A stretch of 64,000 nt of DNA from Sphingobacterium corticibacterium (GCF_004208525.1 NZ_SGIT01000004.1:124001-188000); one strand, 5' to 3'; counted from the first letter of the stretch, positions 1 through 8,636 are shown. The notes: generated by a model not told the origin, from the sequence alone. Numbers and translations are program-made.

Positions 1-44
1 GTAGATAAGAGTGATCAATAAGAAAAAATATCTTATAAAATAGA

Positions 45-71
45 AGAAGGTGACCTTTTTGGACACCTTCT
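45..71 (-). terminator. Possible hairpin terminator after the DUF3127 gene
   Basis: GAAGGTG (46-52) and CACCTTC (64-70) form a 7-bp stem with an 11-base loop. On the minus strand it lies just past the stop codon of the gene at 93-467 and is followed by a T-rich stretch with interruptions. The U-tract is imperfect, so termination strength is uncertain. Confidence 0.4.
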
Positions 72-92
72 TTATTCTATTCTTTTTAAAAC

Positions 93-467
93 TTAAAAAG
101 GCAAATCGTCATCATCTGCTCCGGAAGACGATATGTCGACAGGGGGCATGTCCATTTGACCTGGTGCCTGAGCCTGTTGTGGCGTATTGGCTAATTTTGT
201 CACTCTCCAAGCAACTAAGGAATTGAAGTAGGTAGTAACCCCTTCTTTATTTGTCCATGGACGACCACGTAGGTTAAAAGAAACCTCTATGTCATCGCCA
301 ACAGACAAGTTATCAAATATATTGACGCGATCTTGTGTCGCTTCAAAACGAATGTATTCTACAAATTGTGGGTTTTCTGCGTAAGCAACAATTAAATCTC
401 TCTTTTTGAAAGATTCCGTAACCTGTTGCGTAGCGCCTATCTCATGAACTTTTCCTCTTATTTCCAT
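93..467 (-). CDS. DUF3127-family OB-like protein with SSB-type acidic tip
   Basis: A 124-residue protein matching the small DUF3127 family of Bacteroidota, for which I know no proven function. The first 90 residues are beta-rich and suggest an OB-type fold. A short Gln/Pro-rich linker follows, and the protein ends in ADDDDLPF. That ending closely resembles the acidic, Phe-terminated tip of bacterial SSB, including the SSB encoded at 8167-8613, which ends DDDVDGLPF. In SSB the tip recruits DNA repair and replication proteins. A role near single-stranded DNA or with SSB partners is therefore plausible, but it is inferred only from fold expectation and tail. The gene stands alone and diverges from the methyltransferase at 535. 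Confidence 0.85.
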   Translation of the reverse strand: MEIRGKVHEIGATQQVTESFKKRDLIVAYAENPQFVEYIRFEATQDRVNIFDNLSVGDDIEVSFNLRGRPWTNKEGVTTYFNSLVAWRVTKLANTPQQAQAPGQMDMPPVDISSSGADDDDLPF

Positions 468-519
468 ATCAAAAACGTATTAAACTGTAAAATTACGCAT
501 TTTTTGCTAAGCAGAATAG

Positions 520-528
520 TAACTTTGC
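520..528 (+). promoter_or_regulatory. Bacteroidota -7 box (TAACTTTGC) for the THUMP methyltransferase
   Basis: TAACTTTGC is a full match to the TAnnTTTG -7 consensus known from Bacteroides. It ends 6 bases before the ATG at 535, so the transcript would have almost no leader. No good -33 TTTG lies at the usual spacing. Confidence 0.55.
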
Positions 529-534
529 AAAAAG

Positions 535-1854
535 ATGATGGAAGTTTTCAACACCCCCAATAAAGTTATTATTACCTGCAATAGACGTTTATCGCCTTAT
601 TTAGCGCAGGAAGTGGAAGCGCTGGGCTTCGCTATTGTCCGTACTTTTAACACAGGCGTAGAGGTCAATCTCTCTGTAAATGAATGTATTCGATTAAACC
701 TGAATTTGCGGGTAGCGAGTCAGGTGCTTTATGAAATAAAATCGTTTCGGGCAAGGAATGCCGATGAGCTTTATAAGGCATTGCTGACCGTTGCTTGGGA
801 AGAGCTACTACCGTTTGATGGATACTTCTCTGTAACATCGAATGTACACAATGAAACGATTACCACGCCGTTATTTGCGAATGTCAAGGTAAAAGATGCA
901 ATCGTAGATCGTATCAAAGATAAAAAAGGATTACGGCCCAATAGTGGCCCTGAGCTAAACGGGGCAGTTGTTCATCTGCACTGGATCGATGATAGAGCGG
1001 AGATCTTTTTAGATACTTCCGGTGAAACACTGGCTAAACATGGCTATCGGAAACATCCCGGTAAAGCGCCCATGTTGGAAGCACTGGCCTCCGCGACCAT
1101 TATGGCTACCCAGTGGGATGGTCAATCCCCTTTCGTAAACCCGATGTGTGGTTCGGGAACCTTGGCGATTGAAGCTGCGCTGATGGCACAAAAGCGTATG
1201 CCCGGTTTGCAACGGATGAACTATGCGTTCATGCATCTTATAGGTTACGATGAGGAGGTGTTTTTTGAGGAACGTCGCCGATTGAAAGAATTGACGAATA
1301 AAAAGAATCTCCCCCATATTGTTGCTTCGGATATATCAGATGTGGCGATAGAGATCGCAAAATCGAATGCAAAGACGGCAGGAGTAGAGCATTTGATTAC
1401 GTTTGAAGTAGGTGATTTTGCAAAAACAACCATTCCGGAGGGAAACGGCGTCATTATGTTTAACCCCGAATATGGCGAGCGCCTCGGTACGCACAGTAAG
1501 CTAGAAGCAACATATAAGCGAATAGGCGATTTTATGAAGCAGGAGTGCAGAGGATATCGAGGTTACGTCTTTACCGGAAACCTCGATTTGGCAAAAAAAA
1601 TTGGCTTGCAGGCATCCCGTAGATTCGAGTTTTTTAGTGGCAAACTAGACTGTCGTTTATTGCAGTATGAACTGTATGAAGGGTCGAAAGAGCGACCGGA
1701 TACTGTCGTTACATTGCAGGAGATTCCAGAGAGAACACGAGAAAGATATCCTGAAAGGAGAGCGGACGAAAGAAATAACGAACGCATAGAGGAAAAGGAC
1801 AGCGACAAGCCTACCGACCGTAAAATACACAAACTTATCCGCAGACGAGACTAG
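535..1854 (+). CDS. THUMP-domain class I rRNA/tRNA guanine-N2 methyltransferase (RlmL-type)
   Basis: A 439-residue RNA methyltransferase of the RlmL/YpsC family, which transfers a methyl group from SAM to N2 of a guanine in rRNA. The N-terminal THUMP RNA-binding region covers about residues 40-160. The Rossmann methyltransferase domain follows, with the MCGSGTLAIEAALMA SAM loop near residue 205 and the catalytic motif at codons 1462-1473. That motif reads NPEYGERLG, where the family norm is NPPYGERLG. The last 50 residues are very rich in Arg and Glu and look disordered, perhaps an RNA-contact tail. ATG at 535 is directly followed by a second ATG; either could be used. The next gene starts 4 bases downstream, so they are probably co-transcribed. 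Confidence 0.9.
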   Translation: MMEVFNTPNKVIITCNRRLSPYLAQEVEALGFAIVRTFNTGVEVNLSVNECIRLNLNLRVASQVLYEIKSFRARNADELYKALLTVAWEELLPFDGYFSVTSNVHNETITTPLFANVKVKDAIVDRIKDKKGLRPNSGPELNGAVVHLHWIDDRAEIFLDTSGETLAKHGYRKHPGKAPMLEALASATIMATQWDGQSPFVNPMCGSGTLAIEAALMAQKRMPGLQRMNYAFMHLIGYDEEVFFEERRRLKELTNKKNLPHIVASDISDVAIEIAKSNAKTAGVEHLITFEVGDFAKTTIPEGNGVIMFNPEYGERLGTHSKLEATYKRIGDFMKQECRGYRGYVFTGNLDLAKKIGLQASRRFEFFSGKLDCRLLQYELYEGSKERPDTVVTLQEIPERTRERYPERRADERNNERIEEKDSDKPTDRKIHKLIRRRD

Positions 1855-1858
1855 AATA

Positions 1859-2512
1859 ATGACTGAACTAGATCTCATACAGCAAACAGCCGCGTTCGTA
1901 CAGGAAAAACTGAGAGATGCTGAAGCAGGACACGATTGGTGGCATATACAGCGCGTATGGAATAATACGAAGTTGATTTTGGAAACAGAGGAAGCTGATG
2001 CATTGGTTTGTGAATTGACGGCGTTACTACATGATATTGCCGATAGCAAGTTTCATGATGGAGACGAACAGATAGGTCCGCGTATAGCCGGAGAGTTTTT
2101 GCAGCGGATAGGATTGGATAAAAGACGGATAGAACACGTACAGCAGATTATATCCAATATGTCTTACAAAGCATCGTTGGGACAAGTTGATTTCCATTCC
2201 AAAGAATTAGAAATTGTACAAGATGCAGATCGTCTGGATGCTATAGGCGCGATTGGTATTGCGCGTGCCTTTCAATATGGAGGATTCAAAAACCGAGAAA
2301 TATATAACCCCAATATTCCTCCTCAGCAACAGTTGAGTAAGGAAGCGTATAAAAATACGACGGCACCCACCATAAATCATTTTTATGAAAAGTTGTTGCT
2401 GCTTCGGGACAAAATGAACACGACTACCGCAAAACAGATCGCCGCACATCGTCACCTAGTTATGGAATCATTTTTGCAACAATTTTATAGCGAATGGAAC
2501 GGGGAAAGCTGA
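1859..2512 (+). CDS. HD-domain metal-dependent phosphohydrolase (YedJ/YpgQ-like)
   Basis: A 217-residue HD-superfamily hydrolase. The metal-binding residues are visible as GHDWWHIQRVW (first His), LLHDIADSKF (the HD pair) and a later Asp in VQDADRLDAIGAIGIARAF. This layout and length fit the YedJ/YpgQ group, some members of which hydrolyse nucleotides to release pyrophosphate; the substrate here is unknown. The protein appears cytosolic, with no signal peptide. It lies 4 bases after the methyltransferase stop codon and is probably translated from the same mRNA. Confidence 0.88.
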   Translation: MTELDLIQQTAAFVQEKLRDAEAGHDWWHIQRVWNNTKLILETEEADALVCELTALLHDIADSKFHDGDEQIGPRIAGEFLQRIGLDKRRIEHVQQIISNMSYKASLGQVDFHSKELEIVQDADRLDAIGAIGIARAFQYGGFKNREIYNPNIPPQQQLSKEAYKNTTAPTINHFYEKLLLLRDKMNTTTAKQIAAHRHLVMESFLQQFYSEWNGES

Positions 2513-2565
2513 TTTAACACTATGTTAATGGGAATTGGGTATATTCGTGGAAGTTAAATATAGAT

Positions 2566-3327
2566 ATGAAACCAACATTAGTAATCCTTACCTTATTGAC
2601 GGTTATGCACGTGGGTGCTATGGCCCAAACAGAAATGATCGCGCATCGCGGATCCTGGAAAAACACCAAGGTGCCTCAAAATTCATTTGCATCCTTAAAT
2701 AAAGCCATAGAACAAAAAGCTTGGGGTACAGAGTTTGATGTACATTTAACAAAAGATGATGTATTAGTCGTGACCCATGATCAGGACTTTTACGGAATAG
2801 ACATAGCGACCTCAACTTACCAAGAATTGCTTGCTAAGAAACATCCCAATGGCGAAAGTATCCCTACCGCAGAGGAATATTTAAAAGAAGGACTGAAGCA
2901 GAAAAAAACCAAGTTGATCTATGAACTTAAAACGAATAAGCTTGGTACAGAAAGGACATTGAAGGCGGCGGAACTGACGGTGGCTTTGGTAAAGAGTCTA
3001 AAAGCCGAAAAGCAAGTGGAATATATCGCATTTAGTTATGACGCTTGTTTGAAATTGAAAGAGCTGGATAAGAAAGCAAAAGTTCATTATCTCAATGGTG
3101 ATAAATCTCCACAGGAAATAAAAGCAGCGGGTTTGAGCGGGCTGGATTACCATCTGTCGGTTTATAAGAAACATCCAGCGTGGATCGGAGATGCAAAGAA
3201 ATTACAACTTAAAACCAATGTATGGACGGTGAATCGGGAGGATGATATGCATTATTTTATTGACCAAAAGATTGATTACATCACGACGGATGAACCGGAG
3301 TTGCTCAACCGTATTCTAAATAAATAA
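2566..3327 (+). CDS. Secreted glycerophosphodiester phosphodiesterase
   Basis: A 253-residue GDPD-family enzyme, expected to split glycerophosphodiesters into glycerol 3-phosphate and an alcohol. An N-terminal signal peptide ends near AMAQ (about residue 21), so it acts in the periplasm or is exported. The family motifs are present: AHRGSWKNTKVPQNS with the catalytic His, EFDVHLTKDD with the metal-binding acidic residues, and the second catalytic His in VVTHD. Length is normal. It is followed after 6 bases by a phosphodiester glycosidase and then by an EEP hydrolase, so the three make a likely secreted phosphodiester-degrading operon. Confidence 0.92.
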   Translation: MKPTLVILTLLTVMHVGAMAQTEMIAHRGSWKNTKVPQNSFASLNKAIEQKAWGTEFDVHLTKDDVLVVTHDQDFYGIDIATSTYQELLAKKHPNGESIPTAEEYLKEGLKQKKTKLIYELKTNKLGTERTLKAAELTVALVKSLKAEKQVEYIAFSYDACLKLKELDKKAKVHYLNGDKSPQEIKAAGLSGLDYHLSVYKKHPAWIGDAKKLQLKTNVWTVNREDDMHYFIDQKIDYITTDEPELLNRILNK

Positions 3328-3333
3328 TAGTCA

Positions 3334-4173
3334 ATGTATCATTTAAGAACAGCTGTCTTAGCTTGTATTTTCTTTTTCGTTACAGCTGCGTTTGCGCAGG
3401 ATAACCAAGATTCCATAGCGGTTGTAACCAAAAGCTGGAAAAAAACCAAAGTAAAAAAAGGAATCGTCTGGAAACAAGGGCACTTTGATAATCTTTTTGA
3501 TAGCGAACAAGAGATCAATTATGTAGAGATCGACCTAAAAAAGAACTTAAAAAAGCTTTATGTAACAGCAGAACCTTCGACGTTAAAACCTACGTCGCAA
3601 TTGGCGCTGGAACACCAGGCGTTGGTAGCTGTTAACGGCGGTTTCTTTGATATGAAAAACGGCGGTGCAACTGATTTTATACAGGTAGATCATAAAGTTA
3701 TTAATCGTACGCGAAAAAAAACGGATCGTGGTAATGCGCTGTTCTTGCTGTCGGGAACAGAAATAAAGGTCAAAGCTGCAACAGATACCTTGTATGAAGC
3801 AGAAAATTATCCGAACGTCATGCTTTCTGGTCCGTTGCTTGTTGTGGATGGGAAACCCTATCCGTTAACCAAAAATGCGTTCAACGACAATAGACATCCA
3901 CGTACAGCTATTGCATTGACTGGAGATCATAAATTACTCCTATTTATTGTTGATGGAAGGAATAAATTGGCACATGGTATGAACCTCGACGAACTATCCA
4001 ATACCTTACGGTGGTTGGGAGCGAAAGAGGCAATGAACCTGGATGGCGGAGGAAGTTCGACTTTGTATATAAAAGGAGCGACTGAGAATGGCGTGGTAAA
4101 CTATCCATCCGATAATAAACTGTTCGACCATGAAGGTGAACGTGCTGTCGCCAACATTATTTATGTCAGATAA
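3334..4173 (+). CDS. Phosphodiester glycosidase family (NAGPA/DUF2233) secreted protein
   Basis: A 279-residue protein with a signal peptide (cleavage near AFAQ, about residue 22). It matches the NAGPA-type phosphodiester glycosidase domain, whose animal member removes GlcNAc from phosphodiester-linked sugars. Typical segments are AVNGGFFDM, RHPRTAIAL and the C-terminal MNLDGGGSSTLYI. The bacterial substrate is not known; exopolysaccharide or teichoic-like phosphodiesters are possible. The stop codon lies inside a perfect 19-bp tandem duplication (4153-4190). Confidence 0.85.
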   Translation: MYHLRTAVLACIFFFVTAAFAQDNQDSIAVVTKSWKKTKVKKGIVWKQGHFDNLFDSEQEINYVEIDLKKNLKKLYVTAEPSTLKPTSQLALEHQALVAVNGGFFDMKNGGATDFIQVDHKVINRTRKKTDRGNALFLLSGTEIKVKAATDTLYEAENYPNVMLSGPLLVVDGKPYPLTKNAFNDNRHPRTAIALTGDHKLLLFIVDGRNKLAHGMNLDELSNTLRWLGAKEAMNLDGGGSSTLYIKGATENGVVNYPSDNKLFDHEGERAVANIIYVR

Positions 4174-4190
4174 CATTATTTATGTCAGAT
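4153..4190 (+). repeat. Perfect 19-bp tandem duplication across a stop codon
   Basis: AACATTATTTATGTCAGAT occurs at 4153-4171 and again immediately at 4172-4190, followed by a decayed partial third copy (AATATTAATT). The first copy encodes the last residues of the glycosidase and supplies its TAA; the second is untranslated. It looks like a recent slippage duplication. Confidence 0.9.
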
Positions 4191-4207
4191 AATATTAATT
4201 ATACAGT

Positions 4208-5044
4208 ATGAAACGATTTTGTTTAGCCATATTACTTCTTCTAGGATTTTCCTATATTTTGTCAGCGCAGGAGTTGACTGTAGCTTCTTTTAATATACGA
4301 TTGAAAACCACATCGGATGTCGGGAATTTATGGGATGATAGGAAGCAGGCGGTCACAAACCTTATCCAATTTCATGAATTTGATATCTTCGGTATTCAGG
4401 AAGGATTTTACGAACAGGTGCAGGATATGAAGCGTCAGTTGCCCGGTTTTGAATACATCGGCGTGGGACGCGATGATGGTGCAGAAAAAGGAGAGCATTC
4501 GGCGATCTTCTTCAATCAACAACGCTTCAAATTAATAAAAAACGGAACCTTTTGGCTTTCTGCAACCGATACGGAGAACCCTAATAAAGGCTGGGATGCC
4601 GCTTTGCCAAGGATTTGTACGTGGGGCGTATTTGAAGATAATCAAAATGGCAAGCAGTTTATCTTTATGAATACGCATTTTGATCATATAGGTGTGGAAG
4701 CACGTCGTGAAAGCGCGAAGCTTATCTTAGAAAAGGCAAAGGAACTAGCAGAAGGTTTACCCATTATCCTGACCGGTGACTTTAATGTAGACGAAACCAA
4801 CGAAGCGTATTTTACGCTTGCAAAAAGTGGAATAGTACAAGATACACATGAATTGGCAAAAATTGTGTACGAACCGAATTCTTCCTTTAATGCGTGGGGG
4901 AAAGGACTTAAACCTAAACAACGTATCGATCATATTTTTATTACAAAGCCATTTCAGGTGCATAAGTATGGCATTTTAACAGATACGTATATGAGTAAAT
5001 TTCCTTCGGATCACTTTCCTGTAGTTAGTGTGCTACATTGGTAA
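4208..5044 (+). CDS. Secreted endonuclease/exonuclease/phosphatase (EEP) family hydrolase
   Basis: A 278-residue EEP-fold protein with a signal peptide cut near LSAQ (about residue 21). The Mg-dependent active site is complete: ASFNIRLKT (Asn), GIQEGFYEQ (Glu), NTHFDHIG (His), LTGDFNVDE (Asp, Asn) and the terminal SDHFPV (Asp-His). Family members cleave phosphodiesters in nucleic acids, lipids or inositol phosphates. Bacteroidota have many secreted copies of unknown substrate. It closes the run of three secreted phosphodiester-acting enzymes. Confidence 0.9.
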   Translation: MKRFCLAILLLLGFSYILSAQELTVASFNIRLKTTSDVGNLWDDRKQAVTNLIQFHEFDIFGIQEGFYEQVQDMKRQLPGFEYIGVGRDDGAEKGEHSAIFFNQQRFKLIKNGTFWLSATDTENPNKGWDAALPRICTWGVFEDNQNGKQFIFMNTHFDHIGVEARRESAKLILEKAKELAEGLPIILTGDFNVDETNEAYFTLAKSGIVQDTHELAKIVYEPNSSFNAWGKGLKPKQRIDHIFITKPFQVHKYGILTDTYMSKFPSDHFPVVSVLHW

Positions 5045-5110
5045 GTCCATGTAGTGCAATAGCCAAAATAGGATTTTATGTAGCTTTATTGTCGTAAATA
5101 ACGATAAGAT

Positions 5111-5902
5111 ATGAAGAAAAGTTTCAGAACGATTTGTACAATAGGGTTTTTTCTAGGGACACTCTCTAGTGCAGAAGCGCAAATAGGATCAAAGCTAAAA
5201 GGAATTTTAGGGCAGTTAGAGACAACTTCGGAAGACACCTCCAAGTCTGTCAATCAAGCTAGTTCGGACACACAGGAAGTAACCAAAACAGAAGCTAACA
5301 ATGCTGTCAAACAGACGTTAGGCAACGGACTGCAAGCGAGCATAAAGATGTTGGCGGCAAAAGATGGCTATCTAGGAGATGCTGCTGTGAAAATATTGAT
5401 GCCTCAAGAAGCGCAAAAGGTAGAGGAAGCTTTACGTGCGGTGGGTATGGGTTCACTATGTGATCAGTTTATCACCAGTATGAATCGTGCTGCCGAGACC
5501 GCTGTTAATGAAGCAGGTGAGGTATTCGTCAACTCCTTGTCCAAAATGACTATTAATGATGCATATACTATTTTGCTAAGCGGACAGCAAGATGCGGCAA
5601 CATCCTATTTTAAGGCAAGTACTACATCTGAATTGACCCAGCGGTTTAGTCCGGTAATCGAGTCGGCAATGGGTGAAAATAATGTTTCCGATTACTGGAC
5701 ACAACTCACATCTGCTTACAACAAACTGCCATTGTCCAGTAAGGTGGAAAGCAACCTCACGGCCTATGTTACCCAAAAAGCAATCGATGGTCTTTTTGTC
5801 AAAGTAGCTGATCAGGAGCTTAAAATCCGAAATAATCTCGGTGGTTCCCGTTCAACGGATTTGTTGTCAAAGGTATTTGGTTGGGCAGACAAGCAGAAGT
5901 AG
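5111..5902 (+). CDS. DUF4197 family secreted protein
   Basis: A 263-residue protein with a signal peptide ending near SAEAQ (about residue 24). A Ser/Thr-rich stretch follows, then an alpha-helical body typical of DUF4197, including KMTINDAYTILLSGQQDAAT and TSELTQRFSPVIESAMG. The family is common in Bacteroidota and Proteobacteria with no established function. No catalytic motif is seen. It is probably periplasmic. Confidence 0.85.
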   Translation: MKKSFRTICTIGFFLGTLSSAEAQIGSKLKGILGQLETTSEDTSKSVNQASSDTQEVTKTEANNAVKQTLGNGLQASIKMLAAKDGYLGDAAVKILMPQEAQKVEEALRAVGMGSLCDQFITSMNRAAETAVNEAGEVFVNSLSKMTINDAYTILLSGQQDAATSYFKASTTSELTQRFSPVIESAMGENNVSDYWTQLTSAYNKLPLSSKVESNLTAYVTQKAIDGLFVKVADQELKIRNNLGGSRSTDLLSKVFGWADKQK

Positions 5903-5930
5903 CAGCTTCATTGCCGTTAAGAATAATCTA

Positions 5931-6788
5931 CTATAATGAAAAATATGTGGATGGGTTGAGTTTTCTGTTATTTAAGAGAACCTCATAATGTAGATGGGGG
6001 CCGGTGCTTCTTCCGGTGCTACCGAGTAGACCAACAATATCGCCGGCTTCTACAGCCTGTCCTTTTTTAACACGTGTACGGGTAAGATGTGCATATCGCG
6101 TTTCATAACCATTCTTGTGTTTTACCATGACCACATATCCATAAGCTCCTTGCCAGCCTGCAAAAGAAACCTTGCCCTTCGCGGTGACTTTCACGGGATC
6201 TCCTGTTCTTCCTTTTAAGTCTACACCGGAATGCATTTCACGACCCCGTCCGGTAAAGGGGTTACGACGATAGCCATAAGACGACGTGATTCGGCCGTGA
6301 TGTGGACGACCCAGCGGTACCCCATCTAATTTGGACTCCAGGTCTGCTAATTGTTTTTTGTAGAACACCGAAAGCTCCACCAAATCATCTTCACCTTTCT
6401 CTAATGGACCACCCATATTAGGGTTCATCTTGAGTTCCTTCAGCCCCCGCTTCTTCATCTTTTGATTGATACGGTCAATAGTGCTATCGATAGAGTTGAA
6501 AGATTTCTTTATTTCTTCCGTTGTTAGCTGATTGTTGAACTCATCCAGTTCCAATAGACGATTTTCAGCTTTCAGCTTGTTTATTTTTTGGTCGTAAACC
6601 TTAATATATTTTTCGGATGTCCGTTGTTTAACCACATACACCACAGATAATATTGTTATAACAGTAAGGGCAACAAAGGAACTTAGGACCTTTTTCCAGT
6701 GCGTGACGACAAACGTGGGAACCTGCATTCTCTTGGTAGATGTACCATCCGGTTCGACGAAAAGCACGGCGGTTTTTTTCTTTAGCAT
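5931..6788 (-). CDS. M23 family peptidoglycan endopeptidase, membrane anchored
   Basis: A 285-residue LytM-type zinc peptidase predicted to cut peptidoglycan cross-links. One membrane segment lies at about residues 33-54. It is followed by a coiled-coil-like helical region (about 60-150) and the M23 domain. The zinc ligands are visible in MHSGVDLKG (HxxxD) and GPHLHYEVL (HxH). Length and layout match the envelope-anchored M23 proteins of Bacteroidota that act in wall remodelling. It is transcribed alone, divergent from mutY. Confidence 0.92.
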   Translation of the reverse strand: MLKKKTAVLFVEPDGTSTKRMQVPTFVVTHWKKVLSSFVALTVITILSVVYVVKQRTSEKYIKVYDQKINKLKAENRLLELDEFNNQLTTEEIKKSFNSIDSTIDRINQKMKKRGLKELKMNPNMGGPLEKGEDDLVELSVFYKKQLADLESKLDGVPLGRPHHGRITSSYGYRRNPFTGRGREMHSGVDLKGRTGDPVKVTAKGKVSFAGWQGAYGYVVMVKHKNGYETRYAHLTRTRVKKGQAVEAGDIVGLLGSTGRSTGPHLHYEVLLNNRKLNPSTYFSL

Positions 6789-6825
6789 GAGCCTTAATAA
6801 TAAAAACTTTTATGATACGAATGCA

Positions 6826-6833
6826 CAAAGGTA
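6826..6833 (-). promoter_or_regulatory. Bacteroidota -7 box for the M23 peptidase gene
   Basis: On the minus strand the site reads TACCTTTG, a full TAnnTTTG match, about 37 bases upstream of the start codon at 6788. An ATTG lies 21 bases further upstream in the -33 position. The rest of the 6789-7008 gap between this gene and mutY is AT-rich with no other recognised site. Confidence 0.5.
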
Positions 6834-7008
6834 ATGTATCAAGCTATTTGTGGTCAATATTTTACAAATTTTAACATTTTTTAAGACTCTTTTTATTGTA
6901 GAACCTCCATGAGATACTATTTAGAAAAAATAAATGTAACAGCTCATATAAGCTCCATTACCTTTAAAAAAAACAATTAATTTGATGAAAAAATAGGCAC
7001 CTTTGTGC

Positions 7009-8082
7009 ATGTCATTCGCTGTAAAACTTATAAGTTGGTATCGTGAAAAAGGGCGTGATTTGCCTTGGAGAGCTACGCATGACGCCTATATTATATGGCT
7101 TTCGGAGATTATTCTTCAACAGACGAGAGTCGAACAGGGAATGCCCTACTTTCATCGCTTTGTAGAGGCGTTTCCGATGGTAACAAAATTTGCGGAAGCA
7201 AACGAAGAAGACATCTTGCGGCTATGGCAGGGTTTGGGATATTACTCGCGTGCTCGAAATATGCATAAAGCCGCTAAAATGGTGGTAAATGATTTTCAAG
7301 GCATATTTCCGAATACCTATGAGGAAGCCATTCGCCTTCCTGGCGTTGGAGAATATACGGCGGCAGCTATCGCTTCTTTCGCGTCCAATGAGGCAAAGGC
7401 GGTAGTAGATGGAAATGTATACCGCGTGTTGGCGCGCTATTTTGGAATAAAAGAACCGATTAATTCCGGCCACGGCAAAAAAATGTTTGCAGAAATTGCA
7501 CAAGAAATGCTTGATGGTGAGAATCCGGGTATATATAACCAGGCTATTATGGATTTTGGGGCCTTGCAATGCAAACCCAAGAACCCCTTATGTGCGGATT
7601 GCATTTTCCAGATGGAATGTGTCGCTTTTCAAGAAAGATTTGTAGATGTGCTGCCTGTAAAATTGAAAGGGAAAGGGAGCCGTAATCGGTATTTTCATTA
7701 TTTTATCATAATGGAAGACGAGCAGATCTTAATGTCAAAACGCGGGCTAGGCGATGTGTGGACAAATCTATATGAATTTCCGATGATAGAAACAGCAGAG
7801 GATAGGTCCAAGTTAGACCTGATGACAGAGGCTGATTTTACTGAATACTTTGAAGAAGATACTGTTTTAACGATCGTAGGCAAGCAAATAAAGCATGTGC
7901 TGAGTCATCAGAATATTTATGCACGTTTCTATGTCGTTGGGAACCCCCATGCTTTAAAAAAGAAAAAAAAGAGTTGGAATTATCATTATTACGAAAAAAT
8001 AGATAAATTAGCTAAACATAAACTTATATTCTCTTTTCTGGAAAAAAATGAACATCTCATCTCGGCTAAGCAATTAGAATGA
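7009..8082 (+). CDS. mutY: A/G-specific adenine DNA glycosylase MutY
   Basis: Base-excision repair enzyme that removes adenine mispaired with 8-oxoguanine. The N-terminal helix-hairpin-helix glycosylase domain shows SEIILQQTRVEQG with the catalytic Glu region and LPGVGEYTAAAIASF. The iron-sulphur loop follows as C-X6-C-X2-C-X5-C in CKPKNPLCADCIFQMEC. The C-terminal third is the Nudix-like domain that recognises 8-oxoG. I chose ATG 7009 over an in-frame TTG at 7003, because homologues begin at this Met. CACCTTTG just upstream (6998-7005) is a one-mismatch -7 box, so the mRNA may be leaderless. Confidence 0.97.
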   Translation: MSFAVKLISWYREKGRDLPWRATHDAYIIWLSEIILQQTRVEQGMPYFHRFVEAFPMVTKFAEANEEDILRLWQGLGYYSRARNMHKAAKMVVNDFQGIFPNTYEEAIRLPGVGEYTAAAIASFASNEAKAVVDGNVYRVLARYFGIKEPINSGHGKKMFAEIAQEMLDGENPGIYNQAIMDFGALQCKPKNPLCADCIFQMECVAFQERFVDVLPVKLKGKGSRNRYFHYFIIMEDEQILMSKRGLGDVWTNLYEFPMIETAEDRSKLDLMTEADFTEYFEEDTVLTIVGKQIKHVLSHQNIYARFYVVGNPHALKKKKKSWNYHYYEKIDKLAKHKLIFSFLEKNEHLISAKQLE

Positions 8083-8166
8083 AGTCACATAGATGTTATT
8101 TTTAGCCATAGTGTATATGTAGGATATAGAAACAATATACAATTGATCAGCCCTAAATTATAAAGT

Positions 8167-8613
8167 ATGGCAAGCGTTAATAAAGTAATTTTAGTCGGGC
8201 ATTTGGGGAAAGATCCCGAAGTACGTTATTTAGACAACAATGTCTCTGTTTGCAGTTTTCCTTTTGCAACTTCGGAGACGTACACGAAGGATGGTGTACG
8301 GGTTAAACATACCGAGTGGCATAACATCGTTATGTGGCGTAATCTGGCAGAAATGGCTGTTAAATATCTTCAAAAGGGTAAATTGGCTTATATCGAAGGG
8401 CGATTGAGAACCCGGAATTATGAAGATAAAGAGGGGACGCGTCGATATGTAACGGAGATTGTAGGCGAGAGTTTTAAGCTATTGGGACGCCCTTCTGATT
8501 TCGGACAAATGGGAAAAGCCACATCGCAAGAGGGAGAAAAAAGTGATGGGGAAAAAGAAGTAGAGGTGGATTTTTCCGAAAATGACGACGATGTAGATGG
8601 TTTGCCATTTTAA
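8167..8613 (+). CDS. ssb: Single-stranded DNA-binding protein
   Basis: A 148-residue SSB. The N-terminal OB fold (about 1-105) begins ASVNKVILVGHLGKDPEVRY and contains the WHNIVMWRNLAE and LAYIEGRLRTR segments seen in all SSBs. A linker rich in Gly, Lys and Glu leads to an acidic tip ending DDDVDGLPF, the docking site for partner proteins. It is a normal-length housekeeping copy, because it is not linked to a plasmid or phage. The last codons overlap the -33 element of the pheS promoter. Confidence 0.97.
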   Translation: MASVNKVILVGHLGKDPEVRYLDNNVSVCSFPFATSETYTKDGVRVKHTEWHNIVMWRNLAEMAVKYLQKGKLAYIEGRLRTRNYEDKEGTRRYVTEIVGESFKLLGRPSDFGQMGKATSQEGEKSDGEKEVEVDFSENDDDVDGLPF

Positions 8614-8631
8614 TATTTTGCCGTATCTTTG
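8601..8631 (+). promoter_or_regulatory. Complete Bacteroidota promoter for pheS inside the ssb 3' end
   Basis: TTTG at 8601-8604, a 19-bp spacer, and TATCTTTG at 8624-8631 together match the Bacteroides -33/-7 promoter at ideal spacing. The -33 element lies in the last codons of ssb. The pheS ATG starts only 5 bases after the -7 box, so the transcript should be leaderless or nearly so. Confidence 0.7.
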
Positions 8632-8636
8632 GCACT

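Noticed and set aside
7003..7008. TTG start for mutY two codons upstream
   Set aside because: ATG 7009 matches homologues and follows the promoter box.
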